Part shown: in pieces, positions 1-5,120 of the stretch
Numbering within the stretch: the stretch's first letter is position 1
Layout of the letters: every line of letters begins with the position of its first letter
DNA from: Bacteroidales bacterium UBA3382
GTDB lineage: Bacteria; Bacteroidota; Bacteroidia; Bacteroidales; UBA932
DNA length: 6,029 bases
Direction of reading: 5' to 3'
Assembly: GCA_002358965.1 (NCBI GenBank)
Contig: DEPW01000098.1
Location: 13,434-19,462, forward strand
The notes under the pieces: model-generated
Databases searched by the model: none
What the model was told of the DNA's origin: nothing
The model's input: only the letters and a program-made list of their open reading frames with translations
Position numbers and translations under genes: made by a program

Positions 1-294
1 CTGATGGCGATGTACCGATACAGGCTTGCAAAACTGAAAAGGGGGACCATCCTCGGAATATTCTTCATTGTCCTTTTCGGAGTAAGATTCCTTATCGAGT
101 TCATCAAAGAGCCTCAGGTAGAATCGGAAGTGGGACTGGCCCTGAATTACGGTCAGCAGTTAAGCATACCGTTCATCATCATAGGAATAGTCCTTCTTGT
201 GTGGAGCCTGAAATGGGGCAAGCCGGCCTCGGTGGACAAGACCGAGCCTCCGAAAGGCAGCAAGCCTACCCATTACGCCCATGCGGTGAAATAA
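1..294 (+). CDS. lgt: Prolipoprotein diacylglyceryl transferase, C-terminal fragment (cut by window edge)
   Basis: Lgt transfers the diacylglyceryl group of phosphatidylglycerol to the cysteine of prolipoproteins, the first step of lipoprotein maturation in the inner membrane. The reading frame is open to the left edge, so the methionine at 4 is internal and only about 97 C-terminal residues are visible. Two family signatures remain: RFLIEFIKEPQ (about residues 29-39), matching the conserved R-F-x-x-E-F-x-R/K-x-P segment, and GQQLSIPFIIIG (about 51-62), matching the GQ-x-LS-x-P segment at the start of the last membrane helix. Hydrophobic stretches at about 16-36 and 55-70 are the last two transmembrane segments. 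The tail is a short polar, lysine- and proline-rich extension. The gene stops at TAA (292-294) and converges on the AsmA gene across 82 bp, in which I see no convincing terminator hairpin. The family call is firm; the N-terminal part cannot be assessed. Confidence 0.93.
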   Translation: MMAMYRYRLAKLKRGTILGIFFIVLFGVRFLIEFIKEPQVESEVGLALNYGQQLSIPFIIIGIVLLVWSLKWGKPASVDKTEPPKGSKPTHYAHAVK

Positions 295-376
295 CATTGA
301 AAGCGTGGTGAAACAAGTGTCGCCGGCAGAGCTTCGGGGATGGTTGCGGCCCTTACGGTTCCGCGTTCCGGAGTGG

Positions 377-3300
377 TCACCGGGCAAGCATATTGTTGAT
401 ATTTAACCTGATGTCCAAGGCGGTGCTGTCGATGCGGCTCCGCCTTGTGGCTTTGGTGATATCCTTGTATTTCGCTTTGGTGATCTTGTACTTCATCTTG
501 CCGTGCAGGTTGCCGCTGATGTCTATGCCGACCTTGAACAGTATAGGCGATTCGAGCAGGGAGATATGGTAGTCGAAAGATGAATCCAGCCGTTGTATCC
601 CTCCTGCCGCAAGTACATATCTGTCCATCGTAAGTACGAACGGATACACTTCTATCATTTCGTCTTCGACCGTGAGGTTCACAGCGACACTGTCGATGAT
701 GTTGCGCTCCTTGTTTTTGAATTTGAGTATCTTGGCTATCTCGCCGAATGTTTCTCCGTCAAGCAGGGTGAGATTCCGCCCTTCTATGTGCATCCCGCTG
801 CGCAGTTCAGGCAGTTCGATGCGCATCGTGCTGTCAAGGCCGGTTTCGGCGGCCAGATATACATCGACATTCCCTTTCAGAGAACGCAGCATCGGCACGA
901 GGGAGTCCAGTGCCGGCATCATGGTGATGACGCTGTCGACAATCATGTTGTCCATGTTGAGTTCGAACCCGGCGTATCCTTCGGTGCGCGATTTTGCGGC
1001 GTAGAGCGCTTTGCCGGAGATGTGCCGTATGGCATTGCATGTAAATGACAGTTCGTCGAGCTTTATGGCTCCGTTCCTGATTGTGACATCTCCCTTGAAA
1101 TCCTCAATGTATGCCTTGGCAAAGCGCATGTTGTCGATGCGCGAAGTGAAAGTGACATCCAATTTTTCAGGAATGACGAAAAGCGATGCTTCGGCATCCA
1201 TCGCCGTGGTGTCTGTGGCGATAAAGGCCGAAGTGCTGTCTATGTTGTCTCCGGCTGAAGCCAACTGCTCCTTTAATGAGCCGTCGCTCGCGTATTTCCC
1301 TGCAAGATGGTTGGCCCAGAGCAGTTGGTTTACATTCAGGTAGTAGGAGTGCACATTCAATTCCGCCTTGATGGTGTCGCGTTTGAACATGCCCCGCCAC
1401 AGGTTGGTTATCGCTCCGTTTATCTGTAAGTCCGAATGGCCGATGCGGAACAGGCCTTTGTCGAACTTTATCCCTTCACGGTCGAATATTATCGTGGTCT
1501 TGTCGGCAGCTATCCGGACAGGGAACGACGGCGTGAACATCCTGAAGCCGGACATGTCGATGTTCCCGGCAGGTATCCAAATGGCGCGGCCTTCCTTTTT
1601 CCTGCCGAGCCTCGTCAATGTCATGTCTATGTCCGCTCCGTTCAGTCCGAAACGGTTATGGACATATCTCGCCCTTACCGAGTCCGCTACTATATGTGCC
1701 TTTACTCTCGGGATTTTCGGGTGCGATGGAACAGGTTCGATGCCTGCATCTACCGACAGCGCCTTGGCTCCCAGGAAGAGTGTGTCGCGCAGGTAGAGCC
1801 GGCATAGTCCGATTTCCGCCCCTGCAGTCATTGTGGCTACCATGTTGGTGTCGCGCAGAGGGGATGTGGCGAATTTGGCCTCAAGCGTGTCGGTGAAAAG
1901 CCTGAAGCCGTTTTTGGAAACTATGAGTATGCTGTCGGCGGAAACATCCCCGCGCAGCCGGTCCAGCCCTTGGAGGGAAATGTCGTTTTTCATGTTGGAA
2001 CCGACCCTGCCGTAAAAACGCATTATGTTGACCGACAGGCTGTCGGATGGAACGATGATCCTTAACGAGTCTATCCCGAATCTTCCTCCGGCACGGATTT
2101 TCCCGAAATCCCCTTCAGATATCGCCTTTGCGCTGAAACCTGCCGCGAGATTCATGCCGATATATCCTTTGAGATCGATGCCTTCGGCAAAAGGGAAGAT
2201 GTCATAGAGCCGTTCCAGATCCACATCTGCTTTTAACAGGCTGAAAAATGCCGGGTCTTCGAGCAGTCTTACGAACCATCCTTTTCCGCAGATGTCGATG
2301 CCGGCGCTCTTAATGACGAGGGTGTCGAGCCTGACGAACGAATCCTGCTCTTTGTCGAGGTCTAAGACATATCCGAATTTAATGTCGAGTTCCTCAATCG
2401 ATGCCGGCATCCCCTTGTATGCGATGGCTCCTTCGGATATCGAAAATTCCCCTGTCGCCAACGGGAAAGATCCCTCGGCATATCTTCCGTTTATATTTCC
2501 GTGGCATGTGACCTTGCCTTTTACATTTGCCGAACCGGCATCCGGGATGATGTCAGCCGGAATCATTTCGAGAATCTCTGTCAGCGAACTGATGTCAATG
2601 CCGTAATCGATGTCGGCCGTAATGCCGCCTCCCTTCTCGAAGGCGATGGTCCCGTTCCCTCCGAAACCGATTCCTCCGATCCTGATTTCAGTGTCGGAAA
2701 ACCTGCATGTCATCGAGTCGCGTTTGAATCCTATCCTTGTGCTTATGCTTGCCGGCTTGTCGTTTATGGAAAACATTCCGTTCGAGCGGACGGTCACTCC
2801 CGAGGCTTCGATATGTGCCCGTCCTCCTCCTCCGCGCTTTCCTGCCCCTCCGCGCATGGTCAGGCCAAGTCCTTTGACAGATGCGTAGTCGCCTTTGTGC
2901 ATGTCATCGTATGTCAGCGTGGCGTTCAGGATTTTAAAATTGCTGCTGCTTAACGAATTGAAAATGGCCGTCTCGTTGTCTTCCGTGTCGTTTCCCTTCC
3001 TTGTGCCCGTGATCAGTCCGTCCCAATTGCTGATGCCGGAGGAATCGACGGCGTAGGCGAGACAGGGGGATTCGATTTGCAGGTCCTCGATGGCAATCCT
3101 TTTGTCGTCAAGGTATTTCTTGATATTTACCGCAACGGATATCCTGTCGGCGGATACGAGTGTCGTTCCGGAGGCATTGTCGATTGTGACAGTGTCCAGC
3201 CTGAAGGAAAGATGAGGGAAAGTACTGAATATCGAAACATCTGCGTCCTTGATGCTCAGCTGCCCGTCAAGATATTCTCCTGCGATATCTTCGACAGTGC

Positions 3301-3409
3301 CGATTATCACTGACGGTTTGAAAATGGCGTTGACGGCAATTGCGGCGGCTGCAAGCAGTACGGCGAAAATCCCGATTATCAACGCCGATATTTTAAGTAT
3401 CCGTTTCAT
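377..3409 (-). CDS. Large AsmA-family membrane-anchored envelope protein (1010 aa)
   Basis: The protein starts with a short basic stretch and one strongly hydrophobic segment (about residues 5-30, rich in A, I, L). This looks like an uncleaved inner-membrane anchor with the rest in the periplasm. The body is a long series of alternating polar/hydrophobic beta-strand-like segments, as expected for the repetitive beta-groove fold of AsmA/TamB relatives. The early segment FSTFPHLSFRLD (61-72), YLNVNQLLWA (690-699) and the C-terminal part (about 834-980, including DGETFGEIAKILKFKNK and ISGNLHGKMKYKITKAK) have the character of AsmA C-terminal regions in Bacteroidales. A Ser/Thr/Asp-rich linker lies at about 709-742 and a Gly/Arg-rich loop at about 186-197. 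In E. coli the large family members (TamB, YhdP, YdbH) are implicated in phospholipid transport to the outer membrane; a similar role here is inference. The ATG at 3409 lies 9 nt after the miaA stop, so the two are probably cotranscribed. No Shine-Dalgarno is visible. No frameshift or truncation is seen. Confidence 0.85.
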   Translation of the reverse strand: MKRILKISALIIGIFAVLLAAAAIAVNAIFKPSVIIGTVEDIAGEYLDGQLSIKDADVSIFSTFPHLSFRLDTVTIDNASGTTLVSADRISVAVNIKKYLDDKRIAIEDLQIESPCLAYAVDSSGISNWDGLITGTRKGNDTEDNETAIFNSLSSSNFKILNATLTYDDMHKGDYASVKGLGLTMRGGAGKRGGGGRAHIEASGVTVRSNGMFSINDKPASISTRIGFKRDSMTCRFSDTEIRIGGIGFGGNGTIAFEKGGGITADIDYGIDISSLTEILEMIPADIIPDAGSANVKGKVTCHGNINGRYAEGSFPLATGEFSISEGAIAYKGMPASIEELDIKFGYVLDLDKEQDSFVRLDTLVIKSAGIDICGKGWFVRLLEDPAFFSLLKADVDLERLYDIFPFAEGIDLKGYIGMNLAAGFSAKAISEGDFGKIRAGGRFGIDSLRIIVPSDSLSVNIMRFYGRVGSNMKNDISLQGLDRLRGDVSADSILIVSKNGFRLFTDTLEAKFATSPLRDTNMVATMTAGAEIGLCRLYLRDTLFLGAKALSVDAGIEPVPSHPKIPRVKAHIVADSVRARYVHNRFGLNGADIDMTLTRLGRKKEGRAIWIPAGNIDMSGFRMFTPSFPVRIAADKTTIIFDREGIKFDKGLFRIGHSDLQINGAITNLWRGMFKRDTIKAELNVHSYYLNVNQLLWANHLAGKYASDGSLKEQLASAGDNIDSTSAFIATDTTAMDAEASLFVIPEKLDVTFTSRIDNMRFAKAYIEDFKGDVTIRNGAIKLDELSFTCNAIRHISGKALYAAKSRTEGYAGFELNMDNMIVDSVITMMPALDSLVPMLRSLKGNVDVYLAAETGLDSTMRIELPELRSGMHIEGRNLTLLDGETFGEIAKILKFKNKERNIIDSVAVNLTVEDEMIEVYPFVLTMDRYVLAAGGIQRLDSSFDYHISLLESPILFKVGIDISGNLHGKMKYKITKAKYKDITKATRRSRIDSTALDIRLNINNMLAR

Positions 3410-3418
3410 ATGCGGTTG

Positions 3419-4342
3419 TCAGTTTGTTTCAATCCATTCGATGGCTATTCCCCGGCGTTCCATGCCTCTGAACCATGTCATCTGTCTCTTTGCGAACTGG
3501 TGGATCGCTATTGCGAGCCGTTCTTTCATCTGTGCGTAGTCCATCTTTCCGGTAAGATACAGGGTGACGAACTTGTATTCGAGTCCGTAGTATATCAGAT
3601 CGTCCTGGGATATCCCGCTTTCCAGCAGTCTGCGTACTTCGTCTATCATGCCGTGTTCGAGCCTGTAGTCCAATCTCCTGTCAATCCTTTCGTTACGGAC
3701 TTCGCGCGAAACGGAAATCCCTACATAGCGGCACTTTTTCGGCAGGAAATGGCTTGTCTCGATAGGATGCGTGGTCTCATAGACGGCTATCTCTATTGCG
3801 CGTATGAGGCGTTTGCGCGTGTCGTAGTCGGTCGAGTTGTGCAAGGGCTTCATCGATGCCAGCAACGCAATCAGGGATTCGGTGTCCTGCCCTTCGAGGC
3901 GTGCCCTGAGTTCGGGGTCGGGCGGGACTTCCGGAAGCGAATAGCCGCGGGTGGCCGCTTCTATGTACAGTCCGGAACCGCCGCAAAGCACAGGTATGCC
4001 TCCGTTCCGGACGATGTCCGAATATTCTCTCTCAAAATCCCTTTGGTATTCGAAAATGTTGTATTTCACACCTGCCGGAGCTATGTCTATCAGCCTGTAC
4101 GGTATTTCGCCGTACTCTTCCAGGTCTTTCCCGCTGCCTATGTCCATGCCCTTGTATACCTGGCGGGAATCCGCAGACAGTATGGTGCACCTGTCTTTAC
4201 CGCAGAGAGAGTTCAGCTCACGGGCAATGCTTACGGCAAAACGGGTCTTCCCCGACGCCGTAGGGCCGATGATAGCCAGCAAATCGTGTTTGCCGCCAAG
4301 GAACTGTTCCGAATAGGTCCTTGCAATTTGTTCCGCTTGCAT
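3419..4342 (-). CDS. miaA: tRNA dimethylallyltransferase (MiaA), divergent Bacteroidota type
   Basis: MiaA transfers a dimethylallyl group from DMAPP to N6 of A37 in tRNAs that read UNN codons, giving i6A37 and stabilising codon pairing. With the chosen start the protein has 307 residues, close to the 316 of E. coli. Visible motifs are the P-loop GPTASGKT (26-33), SADSRQVYKGMDIGSGK (56-72) with the catalytic-type Asp, PYRLIDI (81-87), PVLCGGSGLYI (117-127), GMIDEV (231-236) and HQFAKRQMTWFR (281-292). The frame extends upstream to a TTG at 4375, but that codon lies inside a -7 promoter box (4373-4380). I therefore prefer the ATG at 4342, which leaves a leader of about 25 nt. One motif is unusual: where E. 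coli has VGYRQ, this protein has YGLEYKF (252-258). Some Bacteroides carry two miaA genes, and this sequence resembles the less typical kind; that placement is from memory. It is the first gene of a unit with the downstream AsmA gene. Confidence 0.93.
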   Translation of the reverse strand: MQAEQIARTYSEQFLGGKHDLLAIIGPTASGKTRFAVSIARELNSLCGKDRCTILSADSRQVYKGMDIGSGKDLEEYGEIPYRLIDIAPAGVKYNIFEYQRDFEREYSDIVRNGGIPVLCGGSGLYIEAATRGYSLPEVPPDPELRARLEGQDTESLIALLASMKPLHNSTDYDTRKRLIRAIEIAVYETTHPIETSHFLPKKCRYVGISVSREVRNERIDRRLDYRLEHGMIDEVRRLLESGISQDDLIYYGLEYKFVTLYLTGKMDYAQMKERLAIAIHQFAKRQMTWFRGMERRGIAIEWIETN

Positions 4343-4372
4343 GGTAATGCCGTGTTTCCGAATAAAGGCAGA

Positions 4373-4380
4373 CAAATATA
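4373..4380 (-). promoter_or_regulatory. Bacteroidota -7 promoter box for miaA
   Basis: Read on the minus strand this is TATATTTG, an exact fit to the TAnnTTTG -7 consensus of the Bacteroidota primary sigma factor. It should start transcription near 4366-4369, about 25 nt before the miaA ATG at 4342. About 20 nt upstream (around 4400) there is only T-rich sequence, with no clean TTTG -33 element, so the upstream half is weak. The box overlaps the alternative TTG start codon of miaA, which argues against that start. Confidence 0.6.
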
Positions 4381-4401
4381 ATGAGAATTATTGTGAAAAA
4401 T

Positions 4402-4415
4402 AAGCGCTGGCGCTT
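4402..4415. promoter_or_regulatory. 14-bp dyad between divergent promoters
   Basis: AAGCGC-TG-GCGCTT is a perfect 6-bp inverted repeat around a 2-bp centre. It overlaps the first bases of the + strand -33 element (TTTG, 4414-4417) and adjoins the -33 region of the minus-strand miaA promoter. With only two central bases it would make a poor RNA hairpin, so a protein-binding operator is the more natural reading. No regulator is identified, and a 12-bp match can occur by chance. Confidence 0.3.
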
Positions 4416-4444
4416 TGACGAGGTGAAAAAAACGATTAAATTTG
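4414..4444 (+). promoter_or_regulatory. Bacteroidota-type promoter upstream of candidate small RNA
   Basis: The -33 element TTTG (4414-4417) is separated by exactly 19 nt from TAAATTTG (4437-4444), an exact TAnnTTTG -7 box. Both elements and the spacing fit the Bacteroidota housekeeping promoter, and it is the best promoter by eye in the window. It should start transcription at about 4448-4452. It lies 115 nt upstream of the separate smpB -7 box, and a terminator-like hairpin lies between the two, so it is unlikely to be simply the smpB promoter. Confidence 0.55.
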
Positions 4445-4448
4445 CATA

Positions 4449-4556
4449 ATCAATGAGGCCGGTTCCATCCGGCTTCAAAAAGGTAAATTTTTCATAAATA
4501 AAAGGTTCATGATTTTTGGGAGGATGTGTTCTTGCATCCTCCTTTCTTGTTTTTTG
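4449..4556 (+). ncRNA. Candidate small RNA (or attenuated smpB leader), about 108 nt
   Basis: This segment lies between a well-formed promoter (4414-4444) and a hairpin with a T-rich tail (4519-4556). It begins with a stem-loop: arms 4455-4462 (GAGGCCGG) and 4469-4476 (CCGGCTTC), 8 pairs including one G-U, with loop TTCCAT. An AU-rich, largely single-stranded linker follows (about 4477-4517), containing two similar A-runs ending in GGT and T-runs, and then the terminator hairpin. I recognise no known RNA family. It does not look like 6S RNA, which forms one long bulged hairpin, nor like tmRNA, which is far longer. The start is estimated from the -7 box and could be off by a few bases. An alternative is a long smpB leader controlled by premature termination. 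There is no expression evidence. Confidence 0.35.
4519..4556 (+). terminator. Rho-independent-type terminator before smpB
   Basis: GGAGGATG (4519-4526) and CATCCTCC (4535-4542) form a perfect 8-bp stem with an 8-nt loop, followed directly by the T-rich tract 4543-4556 (11 T in 14 bases). The tail is on the + strand side only; on the minus strand the hairpin is followed by CCAAAAATC, so it is oriented rightward. No + strand protein gene lies upstream for more than 4 kb, so its substrate would be a transcript from the promoter at 4414-4444. The smpB -7 box starts 2 bases after the tract. Confidence 0.55.
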
Positions 4557-4558
4557 AG

Positions 4559-4566
4559 TATCTTTG
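4559..4566 (+). promoter_or_regulatory. Bacteroidota -7 promoter box for smpB
   Basis: TATCTTTG is an exact TAnnTTTG -7 box. It predicts transcription from about 4570-4574 and a leader of only about 10 nt before the smpB ATG at 4583. The nearest upstream TTG that could act as a -33 element (4532-4534) is 24 nt away, slightly long, and lies inside the terminator loop. No Shine-Dalgarno is visible, which is common in this phylum. Confidence 0.55.
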
Positions 4567-4582
4567 CAGGCAATTTACGATT

Positions 4583-5032
4583 ATGAAGGCTAAAAGTAAG
4601 GTTGAAATCAAAAATAAGCGGGCTTCATTCGAATATGAATTCCTTGAAGGCTTTACGGCCGGCATAGTGCTTACAGGAACGGAGATCAAGTCCATAAGGC
4701 TGGGCAAAGCTTCGCTCGTGGACAGTTATTGCTATTTCGTGGGCAATGAATTGTTCGTTAAGAATATGCATGTGGCGGATTATTGGTGGGGGAGTTGGGG
4801 CAAGCATGACCCGAAGCGGGACAGGAAACTGCTCCTGACGAAAAGGGAACTTAGGAAATTGCAACGCGCCGTCAAGGAGAAGGGGCTGACGATCGTGGCC
4901 ACCAGGCTCTTCATATCCGAGAGCGGTTATGCCAAACTTGATATCCGTCTTGCCCGAGGCAAACGGGAATATGACAAGAGGCAGTCGATAAAGGAAAAAG
5001 ACATGAAACGCTCGATGGGCTTTTCGTATTGA
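4583..5032 (+). CDS. smpB: SsrA-binding protein SmpB
   Basis: SmpB binds tmRNA (SsrA) and brings it to stalled ribosomes for trans-translation, which releases the ribosome and tags the incomplete protein. From the ATG at 4583 the protein is 149 residues, near the usual 150-160. Visible family features are an N-terminal basic start, then KRASFEYEFLEGFTAGIVLTG (12-32), TEIKSIRLGKASLVDSY (33-49), the beta-barrel segment around VKNMHVADYW (59-68), HDPKRDRKLLL (75-85), and ARGKREYDKRQSIKEKD (124-140) leading into the C-terminal tail that enters the decoding centre. The tail after DKR is about five residues shorter than in E. coli and ends in GFSY. A GTG at 4526 is in frame but lies in the upstream hairpin and would add a 19-residue segment outside the family, so the ATG is preferred. 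tmRNA itself is not in the window. The gene converges on metK. Confidence 0.96.
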   Translation: MKAKSKVEIKNKRASFEYEFLEGFTAGIVLTGTEIKSIRLGKASLVDSYCYFVGNELFVKNMHVADYWWGSWGKHDPKRDRKLLLTKRELRKLQRAVKEKGLTIVATRLFISESGYAKLDIRLARGKREYDKRQSIKEKDMKRSMGFSY

Positions 5033-5035
5033 AAA

Positions 5036-5081
5036 TCCGGGCCCTTCCCCGCCGTGTCTGCACAATGAAGAAGGTCCCGGA
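5036..5081 (-). terminator. Hairpin after metK, probable minus-strand terminator
   Basis: Arms 5036-5047 and 5070-5081 pair over 12 positions with one mismatch (C5042 opposite T5075), around a 22-nt loop. Read on the minus strand it lies about 30 nt past the metK stop and is followed by ATTTTC, a short T-rich tail. The long stem and its position suit the end of the metK transcript. Being a near-palindrome it might also act on the smpB transcript, though no T tract follows it on the + strand. Confidence 0.45.
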
Positions 5082-5091
5082 ATCTGTGGCG

Positions 5092-5120
5092 CGGCCGTAA
5101 GGACGGCCGGCTTATCCTTT
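5092..5120 (+). terminator. Hairpin after smpB, probable + strand terminator
   Basis: CGGCCGT (5092-5098) and ACGGCCG (5103-5109) form a perfect 7-bp GC-rich stem with loop AAGG, followed by a moderately T-rich stretch (CTTATCCTTTT) that runs into the end of metK. The tail is on the + strand side, so it would end the smpB transcript about 60-90 nt past its stop. The U tract is interrupted, so efficiency is uncertain. Confidence 0.45.

Noticed and set aside
295..376. Terminator between convergent lgt and the AsmA gene
   Set aside because: Only weak 4-bp stems (for example GCGG/CCGC with a long loop) and short direct repeats are present, and no T tract is seen, so I do not annotate one.
160..387. 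A 75-codon minus-strand frame across the end of lgt and the gap
   Set aside because: Its translation is rich in R, H and G like an out-of-frame product, and it overlaps both the Lgt C-terminus and the end of the AsmA gene. I see no support for a real gene.
3419..4375. Longer MiaA beginning at TTG 4375
   Set aside because: The TTG is part of the TATATTTG -7 box (4373-4380), so it would not be inside the transcript made from that promoter. The ATG at 4342 gives a normal MiaA length.
3410..4381. A 323-codon open frame on the + strand, antisense across all of miaA
   Set aside because: It is the mirror of miaA codon usage. The translation is rich in Y, F, V, R and C with no recognisable motif, while the minus strand gives a clear MiaA. 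No promoter of its own is seen.
4455..4476. GC-rich stem-loop as a terminator for miaA-side or rightward transcription
   Set aside because: On the + strand it is followed by CAAAAAGG, not a T tract, and on the minus strand by ATTGATT. It is better read as an internal structure of the candidate RNA.
4445..4582. tmRNA (ssrA) or 6S RNA next to smpB
   Set aside because: The space is too short for tmRNA and there is no tRNA-Ala-like acceptor end. The two small separate hairpins do not give the single long bulged rod of 6S RNA.
4526..5032. Longer SmpB beginning at GTG 4526
   Set aside because: The added 19 residues come from the terminator hairpin and the -7 box, and do not belong to the SmpB family.
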